Shown: positions 8,867-17,364 of the stretch, one piece after another
How the letters are laid out: each line of letters starts with the position of its first letter
Numbering within the stretch: the first letter of the stretch is position 1
The notes under the pieces: model-generated
What the model was told of the DNA's origin: nothing
What the model saw: only the letters and a program-made list of their open reading frames with translations
Databases searched by the model: none
Program-made: the position numbers and the translations under genes
Assembly (NCBI RefSeq): GCF_039541915.1
Contig: NZ_BAABHD010000081.1
Coordinates: 167,804 to 231,803, forward strand
Reading direction: 5' to 3'
DNA length: 64,000 nt
Origin: Nibrella saemangeumensis
GTDB taxonomy: Bacteria; Bacteroidota; Bacteroidia; Cytophagales; Spirosomataceae

Positions 8867-9293
8867 AATGGATTATCACAAACTGGCACCGGCAGACACC
8901 GCAGAGAAAGTAATTAATTGTTAATCAAAGTAATACAATCGTAAATAACCATATCACCGGCCTATGCCAAAGAAAGCTGAAACTAACCAAAACCTAACGA
9001 AGTACCAATTAAAAAGCCGTGTAGTTACTGCGGTCATGGACGAATGTACCTTTACGTTTCCGGCCTTTTGTAGTGCTGACGACCTAAAATTCGTGGGTAC
9101 GTTTCGGCTCCCTGTCCAACCTTTTTTGTAAGTAGAATCATCCGGGCAGCGCCTTTTTACGTATATATCCGTACCTGCTAACGGTTATCCGACACCAGTT
9201 TATCTCAAGTGAGGATTTCCCGTAAAATCCTCTTATATTTAAGCATAATCGTAACTTGAAAAGTCTTCTCTGGAGACACTGGTCTCGGCCTTT
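8867..9293. other. Divergent intergenic region, 427 bases
   Basis: It separates the minus-strand hybrid kinase from the plus-strand PAS kinase and must hold both promoters. It is AT-rich near 8910-8960 (repeated TTAAT/TAATAC words). No hairpin, small gene or exact consensus promoter was found. Confidence 0.3.
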
Positions 9294-11957
9294 ATGACAG
9301 CGACATCTTCACCGATCCCCTCCAGTCTGCTTCAGAGTGTGCTGGACTGCTCGCTGAACGGCGTGATGGTTTACCAATGCCTGCGTGATGAACAGGACGC
9401 TGTGGTAGATTTTCGCCTACTATCCCTGAACAAAGCGGCAGAAACAGACCTGGGCGTTCCGGCCCGGCAGCTCGTTGGCCAGACGCTGCTTACCTTATTT
9501 CCAGACGCTACCCAAAGCCCGGTCTTTGACCAGTACCGAACCGTCATCGAAACCGGCCAGTCGGCCCGGTTTGAGGTAAATCACCTGTTTCCGGGTCGTT
9601 CGCTTTCTACGTGGCTTGATATTTCGGCCGTGAAGCTGGACGATTGCCTGGTGATGTCGTACCTGGATATTACCGACCGAAAAACCAATGAGCTCCGGCT
9701 GCAGCAGCAGGCCGACCTGTATACCCACGCCCTGAACAGCACCACCCACGGTATTGTGCTATGCAGGGGCATCCGCGACAGACAGCAACGACTGATTGAC
9801 CTCCAACTGGTGCTGATCAATGCGGCCGGTGTGCAGCTGGTTGGCTTCTCTAGGGAGGAAATTATGGGCCGTACGGCGCTGATGCTGATGCCCGACAAGG
9901 CGTATCAGTTGTTTATTCAACAACTATTGGGGGTACTGGAGACAGGCCGGGAACTACGCGCCGAACGTTACGTAAACTGGAATAATCGCTGGTATGACGT
10001 ACAGGCCAGCCCCTATGGCGACGATCTGCTCTCGTTAAGCATTAAAGATATTACCCACCGCAAACAGGCTGAATTTGCCCGTGAGGAGCAGCATCGCCTG
10101 CTAAGCAAGGTGATGAATACGGTGCAGAGCGGCATCATGCTTTGCCAGGCGGTGCGGGATACCAACGGTACCATTATTGATTTCCAGACGACCTTTTGCA
10201 ATGACAAATGCCTGGAACTGACTGGCCTCTCCCGGCAGCAACTCCTGACCCTGTCAATGCTGACCATTGATCCGGCCGGTAAACACAATGGCATCTTCGA
10301 CCACTATGCCCGGGTCGTTGAAACGGGTATTCCGCTTCGGGCGGAAAATTACTTTGGCCAGGCCCAGGTTTGGCTCGACAATTCGGTGCAGAAGTTTGGC
10401 GACGGTGTGGTCGCGTCCATCTCCGACGTTACGGCCCTGAAAACAACCGCCATCAAGTACGAACAGACAGCCGCCCGGCTGCAGAACGTACTGGACGCAT
10501 CGCTCACGGGGATTTCGATGCTGAAGCCGGTGCGGAATGAGGCAGGCCAGGTAATTGATTTTATTGTTACGCTCACCAACGAGGCAACGGCATCGGCTAC
10601 GGGGATACCGAAAGAAACCATTACGGGCAAATACCTGCTTTCGGTTATGCCGTTCCACCAGGAGCTTGGGTTATTTGACCGGTACGTATCCGTTGTGCAT
10701 AAAAAGCAGTCGGAGCGGTTTAAGTGGCACAATGAACAGGCAGACCGCTGGTTCGATATATCGGTGAAGTACCAGGATGACGAACTGGCCGTCACCTTTC
10801 TGGACGTAACTACCTCTAAACACCTGCAACTGGCCCATCAGAATCAGGCGCAACTGCTTCAGGGCGTGCTGGATGGTGCCCTGAACAGCATCATCGTGTA
10901 CGATGCAGTGCGGGATGCCGGCGGTCAGATCAAGGATTTTCAGGTTGTCCTGTTCAACAAGACCGCTCCGCAGTTTTTCCCGATTCCGGAAGAGCAGCTT
11001 CGCGGAATGCGGTTGACAGACCTGTACCCAGCCACCAAAGAGCGGGGTATGTTTCATCACTGCGTACGGGTGATCGAGACCGGCGAGCCCTACCGGTCTA
11101 TCCTGGAATACCCGGAACACAGCCTGGCCGTCGACCTGTCGATCAGCCGCTTCGGCGACGGGGTGATTGTGGGCGCTAACGACGTTACCGATATCCGCCG
11201 GTATCAGCGCGAACTTGAGCGGAGTAATCAGGAGCTAAAGCGTTCCAACGAAAATCTTCAGGAGTTTGCCTACGTAGCCTCGCACGACCTGCAGGAGCCG
11301 CTGCGGAAAATCCAGTCCTTCGGCGATGTGCTGCATAACCAGTACCGGTACGAAATGCCGGAGCAGGCCGGTGACCTCGTTAACCGGATGCAGAAAGCGG
11401 CCCACCGTATGCAGAACCTGATTCAGGATCTGCTGACCTACTCCCGAATCTCAACCCAGCAGCAACCTTTCCGGCTGGTATCCCTGAACCGGCTGGTTGA
11501 AGAGGTAGCCGTCGACCTGGAAATGACCATTCAGGATAAGCAGGCCAGCCTCACCCTTGAGCCGCTACCCGACGTCATGGGCGATCCGGTCCAACTCCGG
11601 CAGTTGTTCCAGAACCTGATCAGCAACAGCCTGAAGTTTGGCCATCCCAACCGTCCCCCGGTTATTAGTATAACGGCCCGGCCAATAACTCATCTGGCTA
11701 TTCCCGGCAAGCCGGCTACCGGTCAGCAGGAGCTGTTCTGGGAGATCAGCCTGACCGACAACGGCATCGGTTTCGACGAAAAGTATGCCAACCGCATTTT
11801 CCAGCTCTTCCAGCGGCTGCACGGGAAAAACCTGTACGGTGGTACCGGGATCGGCCTGCCCATCTGCAAAAAAGTAATGGACCATCACAAAGGGTACATC
11901 ACCGCCACCAGCCGCCCTGGCGAAGGTTCGGTTTTTCGGATATATTTGCCGAAATAG
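9294..11957 (+). CDS. Soluble sensor histidine kinase with five PAS domains
   Basis: An 887-residue kinase with no signal peptide or membrane segment, so probably cytoplasmic. Five PAS modules of about 125 residues are arranged in tandem (roughly 8-640). Each begins like LLQSVLD.SLNGI..Y..VRD and ends in a DVT/DIT.RK motif. A short coil leads to HisKA with His664 in ASHDLQEPLRK, then HATPase (about 770-887) with FQNLISNSLKF, DNGIGFDE and GTGIGLPIC. No receiver or DNA-binding domain and no adjacent regulator is present, so it is an orphan kinase. The kinase at 37259 is a paralogue with the same ASHDLQEP box. Confidence 0.92.
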   Translation: MTATSSPIPSSLLQSVLDCSLNGVMVYQCLRDEQDAVVDFRLLSLNKAAETDLGVPARQLVGQTLLTLFPDATQSPVFDQYRTVIETGQSARFEVNHLFPGRSLSTWLDISAVKLDDCLVMSYLDITDRKTNELRLQQQADLYTHALNSTTHGIVLCRGIRDRQQRLIDLQLVLINAAGVQLVGFSREEIMGRTALMLMPDKAYQLFIQQLLGVLETGRELRAERYVNWNNRWYDVQASPYGDDLLSLSIKDITHRKQAEFAREEQHRLLSKVMNTVQSGIMLCQAVRDTNGTIIDFQTTFCNDKCLELTGLSRQQLLTLSMLTIDPAGKHNGIFDHYARVVETGIPLRAENYFGQAQVWLDNSVQKFGDGVVASISDVTALKTTAIKYEQTAARLQNVLDASLTGISMLKPVRNEAGQVIDFIVTLTNEATASATGIPKETITGKYLLSVMPFHQELGLFDRYVSVVHKKQSERFKWHNEQADRWFDISVKYQDDELAVTFLDVTTSKHLQLAHQNQAQLLQGVLDGALNSIIVYDAVRDAGGQIKDFQVVLFNKTAPQFFPIPEEQLRGMRLTDLYPATKERGMFHHCVRVIETGEPYRSILEYPEHSLAVDLSISRFGDGVIVGANDVTDIRRYQRELERSNQELKRSNENLQEFAYVASHDLQEPLRKIQSFGDVLHNQYRYEMPEQAGDLVNRMQKAAHRMQNLIQDLLTYSRISTQQQPFRLVSLNRLVEEVAVDLEMTIQDKQASLTLEPLPDVMGDPVQLRQLFQNLISNSLKFGHPNRPPVISITARPITHLAIPGKPATGQQELFWEISLTDNGIGFDEKYANRIFQLFQRLHGKNLYGGTGIGLPICKKVMDHHKGYITATSRPGEGSVFRIYLPK

Positions 11958-12050
11958 GTTTTATTGTTTCAAGTTCCAGGTTTTATGTTTGAGGTTCCAT
12001 GTCGCTTTAAACCGCCGGGCGGCCCCGCTGAAACCTGAAACAATAAAACC
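11956..12050. repeat. Long-loop inverted repeat after the PAS kinase
   Basis: A perfect 15-base inverted repeat: 11956-11970 (GGTTTTATTGTTTCA) and 12036-12050. The first arm overlaps the stop codon of the kinase gene. The roughly 65-base loop repeats the words AGTTCC, AGGTTT and GAGGTTCC. It could act as a transcript 3' structure, but there is no T run. Confidence 0.6.
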
Positions 12051-12081
12051 GCTCCGACTTCCCAGCTGAACCACGAAAGAC

Positions 12082-12621
12082 ATGCAAATAAAACAAGACA
12101 TTCAGGCCGCCATCCATCGGGCTATTGATGAGGTACACTCAACTATTGATCCGGTGTCGGACGAGCGTTTTTTTGGGCCGCTGGATCAGGGCAAATGGTC
12201 GGTGGCCGAAACCCTGCAGCACCTGTTTCTGGTCATTCGGGGCCTGAACAAGGTTCTGCCCGGTCCGCGCGAGGTGTTTACCCAGTGGGGACAGGCTGAA
12301 CGACCATCAAAGTCATTTGACGAAATACAGAAGGCCTATCTGGCGGTTTCGACGACGCCCCGAAAAGCGCCCGACCAGGTAGCGCCCCGAGCTGCTGATC
12401 TGGAGGCCGACCGGCAAACCATTACGGATCGGTTTACCATGGCGCATCAGGCGCTGGCGGCCAACCTGGAAGGCTGGTCGGAGGAGGAGCTGGATACGTA
12501 CCAGATCCCCCACCTGGTGCTGGGTAAAATGACCGTGCGCGAGATCCTGTTTTTCACCATCCTGCACCTGTACCACCACCTGAAGCCGACGCAGGAGCGA
12601 TTAAGTAAGGTAGTCTCGTAG
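12082..12621 (+). CDS. DinB-family protein
   Basis: A 179-residue four-helix-bundle protein of the DinB/DUF664 superfamily. The start (IDEVHSTIDPVSDERFFGP.DQGKWSV), ETLQHL (about residue 48) and the C-terminal ILHLYHHLKP (about 157-166) supply the histidines that form the metal site in this family. The family includes bacillithiol- and mycothiol-dependent transferases, but many members have no known reaction. It precedes a PLP decarboxylase gene by 32 bases, though a promoter-like box lies between the two. Confidence 0.8.
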   Translation: MQIKQDIQAAIHRAIDEVHSTIDPVSDERFFGPLDQGKWSVAETLQHLFLVIRGLNKVLPGPREVFTQWGQAERPSKSFDEIQKAYLAVSTTPRKAPDQVAPRAADLEADRQTITDRFTMAHQALAANLEGWSEEELDTYQIPHLVLGKMTVREILFFTILHLYHHLKPTQERLSKVVS

Positions 12622-12629
12622 TATCTTTG
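12622..12629 (+). promoter_or_regulatory. TATCTTTG -7 box before the PLP decarboxylase gene
   Basis: TATCTTTG at 12622-12629 matches the Bacteroidota -7 consensus TAnnTTTG exactly and lies 24 bases before the ATG at 12654. The -33 element is weak. It suggests the decarboxylase gene has its own start in addition to any read-through from the DinB gene. Confidence 0.5.
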
Positions 12630-12653
12630 TGGTTCTGACAAAACCACACCGTT

Positions 12654-14060
12654 ATGCTACAGGAAGCCTACTCCGCCGACGCGTTCCGCACGCAGGCCCA
12701 CCACCTGGTCGACCAATTGGCCGATTACCTGCAACAGGCCCAAAGCCGGCAACTGGCTACCGTTATTCCCTACCGCTCGCCCGACGAGAACCTCGCCTTC
12801 TGGCGTGACGATTTTGCGCAGGGATCAGGCGATGTTTCTGACTTCTTCCGGAAAGTCATTGATCAGTCTACGCACCTGCACCACCCGCGTTACATGGGGC
12901 ATCAGGTATCGCCCCCGCTGCCGCTGGCGGCTACGGCCGGTCTGTTGTCAGGAGTACTCAACAACGGCATGGCGGTCTACGAAATGGGGCTGGTCTCCAA
13001 TCCGCTGGAACGAATTATCTCGGAGTTGCTGGCCCGGCGTATTGGTTTTGATGAAAACGCATCCGGACTCCTGACCTCGGGTGGCACGCTGGCCAACCTG
13101 ACAGCCCTGCTGGCGGCCCGGGCGGCCAAAGCCCCCGGCGATGTATGGCAGCACGGATCGCAGGAACGCCTGGCCGTGATGGTAGCCTCCGAAGCACACT
13201 ACTGCATTGACCGGGCCGCCCGCATTATGGGATTCGGCGATGCGGGCATTATCAAACTCCCTGTCAATGAGCAGTTCCAGATGCGCACCGACCTGCTGGA
13301 CGCCTATTACCAGCAAGCTGCCGCCGACGGCCTGAGGGTCATTGCCGTAGTGGCCAGCGCCTGCTCTACCTCCACCGGGGCGTATGACCATATTGAAGCC
13401 ATTGCCGATTTCTGTGAGAAACACGATCTATGGTTGCACGTCGACGGTGCCCATGGCGGAGCGGTAGTATTTTCGGAGCGGTATAAACCCCTGGTTAGCG
13501 GTATCGACCGCGCCGACTCGGTAACCATCGACTGGCACAAGATGCTGATGACGCCCGCCCTGGCGACCTCCCTTATCTTCCGCCGGAACGAAGACTCGTT
13601 CCGCACCTTCCATCAGCAGGCGCAGTACCTCTGGTCCAGCGATGCCGACGACTGGTTCAACTCCGGCAAGCGCACCTTCGAGTGTACCAAGCTGATGATG
13701 AGCGTTAAAATCTACACAATTCTGAAAGCGTATGGTGAAACGATTTTTGCCGAAAACGTTGACACGCTGCATGAACTTGCCGGGCAGTTTGCCGCCCGCG
13801 TCCGGCAGCACCCAAACCTGGAACTGGCCGTGGAACCGCAAAGCAACATTGTCTGCTTCCGTTACATTGGTGCGCCGGTTTCTGAGCTAAACCAGATCAA
13901 CACTACCATTCGTCAGCAACTGCTGCACGACGGCCGGTTCTACATCGTACAGACTACCCTTCACGGTCAGGTATACCTTCGCGTATCGCTCATGAACCCG
14001 ATGACGACAATGGCCGACCTGGACGCGTTACTTTCGTTAATTGGTTCATTGGGTGATTAG
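12654..14060 (+). CDS. Pyridoxal-phosphate-dependent decarboxylase (group II)
   Basis: A 468-residue cytoplasmic enzyme of the aromatic-L-amino-acid/glutamate decarboxylase family (fold type I). The sequence shows the N-terminal HPRYMGHQV substrate-side segment (about 77-86), the TSGGTLANL phosphate-binding loop (about 141-149), HVDGAHGG with the PLP-binding Asp (about 263-270) and DWHKML with the Schiff-base lysine (about 296). The length is normal for the family. Substrate preference (aromatic amino acid, DABA, glutamate or other) cannot be read from these motifs. It is followed by the TrpF-like gene on the same strand. Confidence 0.9.
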   Translation: MLQEAYSADAFRTQAHHLVDQLADYLQQAQSRQLATVIPYRSPDENLAFWRDDFAQGSGDVSDFFRKVIDQSTHLHHPRYMGHQVSPPLPLAATAGLLSGVLNNGMAVYEMGLVSNPLERIISELLARRIGFDENASGLLTSGGTLANLTALLAARAAKAPGDVWQHGSQERLAVMVASEAHYCIDRAARIMGFGDAGIIKLPVNEQFQMRTDLLDAYYQQAAADGLRVIAVVASACSTSTGAYDHIEAIADFCEKHDLWLHVDGAHGGAVVFSERYKPLVSGIDRADSVTIDWHKMLMTPALATSLIFRRNEDSFRTFHQQAQYLWSSDADDWFNSGKRTFECTKLMMSVKIYTILKAYGETIFAENVDTLHELAGQFAARVRQHPNLELAVEPQSNIVCFRYIGAPVSELNQINTTIRQQLLHDGRFYIVQTTLHGQVYLRVSLMNPMTTMADLDALLSLIGSLGD

Positions 14061-14122
14061 TTAATCGGGTGAATGGTAGCTCATCACCGACAATTCCCAG
14101 TCAACTAATTAACCAATGAACC
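14043..14122. repeat. Imperfect inverted repeat between decarboxylase and TrpF-like genes
   Basis: The arms 14043-14062 and 14103-14122 pair at 18 of 20 positions, with GGTTCATTGG as the common outer part. The first arm overlaps the last codons of the decarboxylase gene, and the second ends 12 bases before the next ATG. It resembles the other two intergenic inverted repeats nearby in layout but not in sequence. Confidence 0.55.
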
Positions 14123-14134
14123 AGTTAACCAATC

Positions 14135-14785
14135 ATGAAACCAAGAATCAAAATCTGCTGCATCAGCTCCATCCAGGAAGCGAAAACCGCCGTGGAGCAT
14201 GGCGCATCAGCGCTGGGACTTGTCGCTAAAATGCCCAGCGGCCCCGGCCCCATCGCCGACGACCTGATCCGCGACATCGCCCAAACCGTGCCCCCGCCGG
14301 TAGCCACCTTCCTGCTCACCAGCGAAACCACCGCCGACGCCATCATTGCCCACCAGCGCCAGGTGCTGACCAATACCATCCAGATTGTAGACGAACTGAC
14401 CGACCGCGAATACCGGAAAATACGCGAAGCGCTGCCGGCCATTAAACTGGTGCAGGTCATCCACGTCATCGACGAACGCTCGGTCGACGAAGCCCTGGAG
14501 CTTTCGGAGCAGGTAGACGCCCTGCTGCTCGACAGCGGCAACCCTAAACTGGCGGTAAAAGAACTCGGCGGTACCGGGCGGGTCCATAACTGGAAACTTA
14601 GCCGGCAAATTGTGCATCAGGCCAGCATACCCGTCTTTCTGGCCGGAGGCCTAAACGCCGGCAACGTCAAAGAAGCCCTCGACCAGGTTAACCCCTTCGG
14701 GCTCGACCTGTGCAGCAGCGTCCGCACCGACGGCCAGCTGGACCCGGTGAAGCTGGAAGCCTTTTTCAGAGCGGTTTGGGGGTGA
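14135..14785 (+). CDS. TrpF-like phosphoribosylanthranilate isomerase homologue
   Basis: A 216-residue (beta/alpha)8-barrel protein. It keeps TrpF marks: KICCIS at the start (KICGIT in TrpF, with the Cys proposed as general base), LLDSG with the Asp (about 128-132), GGTGRVHNWKL (about 145-155) and LAGGLNAGNV (about 168-177). The usual C-terminal phosphate loop SSGVE..PG.KD is replaced by CSSVRTDGQLDP. No other tryptophan genes are adjacent. It may be a paralogue acting on a related amino-sugar phosphate or a true isomerase with a drifted loop; family membership is more certain than the reaction. Confidence 0.78.
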   Translation: MKPRIKICCISSIQEAKTAVEHGASALGLVAKMPSGPGPIADDLIRDIAQTVPPPVATFLLTSETTADAIIAHQRQVLTNTIQIVDELTDREYRKIREALPAIKLVQVIHVIDERSVDEALELSEQVDALLLDSGNPKLAVKELGGTGRVHNWKLSRQIVHQASIPVFLAGGLNAGNVKEALDQVNPFGLDLCSSVRTDGQLDPVKLEAFFRAVWG

Positions 14786-14789
14786 AAGA

Positions 14790-14860
14790 GTGATAGAATG
14801 ACTGAATGATAGAATGATTGAATAGCGGAAGTTAAGCCTATCATTCAATCATTCTATCAC
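14790..14860. terminator. Bidirectional hairpin between convergent genes
   Basis: The arms 14790-14811 (starting GTGATAGAATGACTGAATGA) and 14839-14860 pair at 21 of 22 positions with a 27-base loop. They sit between the plus-strand TrpF-like stop (14785) and the minus-strand LytTR stop (14877), so the hairpin could end transcripts from both sides. The arms are built from repeats of a GAATGAT-like word. Confidence 0.6.
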
Positions 14861-14876
14861 TTAATCATTCATTAAA

Positions 14877-15632
14877 CTACACCCAGCCAAACCGCTCCAT
14901 CAGCCGCTCTTTCTGCTGGCGGGCTACGGGAATGCTGGTGCCGTTGCTGAGGATGAGGTAGGTTCCCTCTCCCTTCACCAGTTTCTGAATGTGTTCCAGA
15001 TTGACCATGTACTGCCGGTGTACCCGCAGAAAATTGCGGGTTTCAAAGACTTCCTGCACATCGCCGAGCGTTTTGGCGACCATATACTGCTCCCCGCTTT
15101 CGAGGTGAAAGCGGGTGTAATTACTGTCGGCTTCGCAGTAAACAATCTGTTTGGTATCAACAAACACCATGCCGCTGGCGTGAGGAAGGGCAATACGCCC
15201 TTTGGTGGCAGGGCTTGAAGCGGTCGTCCCCAGGGGATGATACTGCCGCATCAGTTCCAGCTGTTGAGGACTGATGCGGGCAGTTGTCTCGGCCCGGCGC
15301 ACGGTGGCAATGAGATCAACGGTATCGATGGGCTTGAGCAGGTAATCCAGCGCACTGAACCGGAAGGCCCGCACGGCGTACTGGTCATAAGCCGTCACAA
15401 AAACGATGTGGAAGTTAACCTCCCCCACCCGTTCGAGCAGTTGAAAACCGTTCATTATAGGCATTTCTATGTCGAGAAACACCAATGCCGGCCGCAGGAC
15501 CTGAATGGCTCGTAGTCCTTCGGTACTATCGGTAAACTGCCCAACTACCTCCACCTGCGGGCAGTGCCGGTTCAGTTGCAGCGCCAGCAACCGGACGTTG
15601 TCGGGCTCGTCATCAATAATGAGGGCTTTCAT
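14877..15632 (-). CDS. LytTR-family response regulator
   Basis: A 251-residue regulator. The receiver domain (about 1-120) has IIDDEP, phospho-acceptor Asp54 in VFLDIEMP and Lys102 in LLKPID. A LytTR DNA-binding domain follows (about 145-250), with IVYCEADSNYT, FLRVHRQYMVNLEHI and the final IPVARQQKE. The ATG at 15632 overlaps the stop of the upstream kinase gene as ATGA. It is the last gene of a three-gene minus-strand operon with two LytS-type kinases and is the likely acceptor for both. Confidence 0.93.
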   Translation of the reverse strand: MKALIIDDEPDNVRLLALQLNRHCPQVEVVGQFTDSTEGLRAIQVLRPALVFLDIEMPIMNGFQLLERVGEVNFHIVFVTAYDQYAVRAFRFSALDYLLKPIDTVDLIATVRRAETTARISPQQLELMRQYHPLGTTASSPATKGRIALPHASGMVFVDTKQIVYCEADSNYTRFHLESGEQYMVAKTLGDVQEVFETRNFLRVHRQYMVNLEHIQKLVKGEGTYLILSNGTSIPVARQQKERLMERFGWV

Positions 15633-16549
15633 ATCGGTATCTGAATAATCACTTCCGTTCCGGCGGGCAGGCCATCTGTATCAACAAGGTCCTGAATTTC
15701 TACCTGGGTGTGAGTCTGGTACAACTGGTTGACTAAAGCGATACGCTCGGAGGTCATTTTCATGCCGAACGACTTGCGGTGGCTGGCGGATTTACTTTTC
15801 AGTTCGGCGGCTCTGGTGCGGCCTACCCCATCGTCGGTGATAGTTAGTTGAAGTAGGTTTTCCTGCGACTGGCTGGCCCGTACGCGAACGGTACCGCCTT
15901 CGGGCTTGTGCATCAGTCCATGCCAGATGGCGTTTTCCACGTAGGGCTGCAACAGCAGGGGCGGAATCTCGACAAAACCCACATCAACGTCCGGTTCAAC
16001 TTCTACAAAAAATGACAGCTTTTGCTTAAAGCGCATGGTCTCCATATCGGCGTATAGCTGTAGCATATCTAACTCGTTGCGGAGGGTTACCCGCTCGGAA
16101 CGGGAATTTTCCAGCACCAGGCGGATAAGTCGAGAGAACTTGGTCAAGTAATCTGATGCCTTCTCGGAGTCGTTTTCAATAGCGTAGAGTTTAATCGAGT
16201 TAAGACAGTTGAAGATAAAATGTGGATTCATCTGCGAACGGAGCCCGGTCATCTCGGCCTCTGCAACACGTCGCTCAAAATCCGAGCGAAGCTGACTGAC
16301 CCGTTGCTCTTCCAGTTCATGGGCAGTCGTCAGTACCTCCATTTCGCGTTGAGCCAGTTGACGTTGAAGGTCAAATGCATGCATTTGTTGCAGTTGTTGG
16401 TTTTCCTCCAACTGCTGAATCAATTGCTGCTGAGCCTGAATTTTTTCTTCCGTATTTAGTTGGAAACGTCGTCCTAAAGCCAGCGAAAAACATAATATTT
16501 CTAATAATCTGCTAACAGCTATAAAAACAGTGGCATTTGACTTAGGTGA
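15629..16549 (-). CDS. LytS-type histidine kinase, C-terminal half of a frameshifted gene
   Basis: This frame is open from just after a TAA at 16550-16552 to its stop at 15629. It first reads SNATVF..VSRLLEILCFSLALGRR, the last membrane helix and linker of a 7TM sensor, then a coiled coil, then a His_kinase domain with MNPHFIFNCLNS and a HATPase part (PPLLLQPYVENAIWHG, TDDGVGR). No ATG lies before the domain; a TTG at 16423 could start a soluble kinase. The matching N-terminal half lies at 16519-17364 in another frame. One added base near 16545 would join them into about 589 residues. The stop overlaps the LytTR gene. Confidence 0.85.
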   Translation of the reverse strand, partial: SPKSNATVFIAVSRLLEILCFSLALGRRFQLNTEEKIQAQQQLIQQLEENQQLQQMHAFDLQRQLAQREMEVLTTAHELEEQRVSQLRSDFERRVAEAEMTGLRSQMNPHFIFNCLNSIKLYAIENDSEKASDYLTKFSRLIRLVLENSRSERVTLRNELDMLQLYADMETMRFKQKLSFFVEVEPDVDVGFVEIPPLLLQPYVENAIWHGLMHKPEGGTVRVRASQSQENLLQLTITDDGVGRTRAAELKSKSASHRKSFGMKMTSERIALVNQLYQTHTQVEIQDLVDTDGLPAGTEVIIQIPI

Positions 16550-17364
16550 TTATTTGTTGTCAGCTTAGTATAACCGGCTAAAAACGCAACCCAATCACCA
16601 CTCACTAATAGTATAGTAGCCGTAAGAGCATATCGTTTGAGAACATGCTTACTACGTATGACTCCAAACATAAAAAGTAGTAATCCTCCATAGCTTATGA
16701 AGTTAGTTGCCATGTATAGTTGTAACGAATGCACACCGAACAATTCAGTTACCGAAGCCAGCACAGATAAGGCAATGTATACATAGAAGTAACCTAACCA
16801 ACGTTCGAAACGGGGTTGTTGCTGAGGAACTTCGAGGAGATAGCTAACAAAGCGGATGTAGGATGCCAGTATGCTATAATCCAGCATGACAAGCAGACTT
16901 AAGAAGATTGGTATATTTGGTACCCTGGTAATTTCTTCAGACCATATACTCATTGCATGCAACAGCCAGATTGACGTCATTGTCAGATAGACAGCGTACC
17001 AGCCATAAGGTGCTTGCCGATTGAGCAGATACTGAGTTGCGCTAAACAATCCGGTAAACAATAATGCCCCAAATACGGCGCTGAAGAAAGCCAATACCAG
17101 CGTATTGGTTGGTGTCTGATCAGGCACCTGCAATCGACTTAATTGTTGATGTAAAGGCTGTCCTTCTTTTATGCCGATTGGGGTCGTATGAGTTAAGGTC
17201 TGACCTGGTGGTCGGCTTCTTACCGACGAATCTTTAGCTAGTCGATCGTTCCGATGTAAATCAACCTGACTGTAAAGTTTGTTAGGAGCCTGCCCCCATG
17301 CCGGCAGCGGACTAACTACCACCAGCAGGAGAATAACTAACCAATGATTTCGCGACGTCTTCAT
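16519..17364 (-). CDS. 7TM sensor half of a frameshifted LytS-type kinase
   Basis: About 281 residues: signal peptide (MKTSRN..., cleaved near AWGQ), a short periplasmic part (to about 80), then about seven hydrophobic segments of a 7TMR-DISM-like sensor. The frame ends at SQMPLFL followed by a stop within the last helix, where the family continues into LEILCFSLALG. That continuation is present in the next frame (see 15629-16549). The ATG at 17364 overlaps the stop of the first kinase gene as ATGA, so I prefer it to the ATG at 17397. Alone, this piece would be a kinase-less membrane protein. Confidence 0.8.
   Translation of the reverse strand: MKTSRNHWLVILLLVVVSPLPAWGQAPNKLYSQVDLHRNDRLAKDSSVRSRPPGQTLTHTTPIGIKEGQPLHQQLSRLQVPDQTPTNTLVLAFFSAVFGALLFTGLFSATQYLLNRQAPYGWYAVYLTMTSIWLLHAMSIWSEEITRVPNIPIFLSLLVMLDYSILASYIRFVSYLLEVPQQQPRFERWLGYFYVYIALSVLASVTELFGVHSLQLYMATNFISYGGLLLFMFGVIRSKHVLKRYALTATILLVSGDWVAFLAGYTKLTTNNHLSQMPLFL

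Noticed and set aside
16423..16518. Gap between the sensor and kinase halves as a real intergenic region
   Set aside because: The kinase frame is open through it and encodes the family's last helix and linker, so it is coding sequence interrupted by a frameshift.
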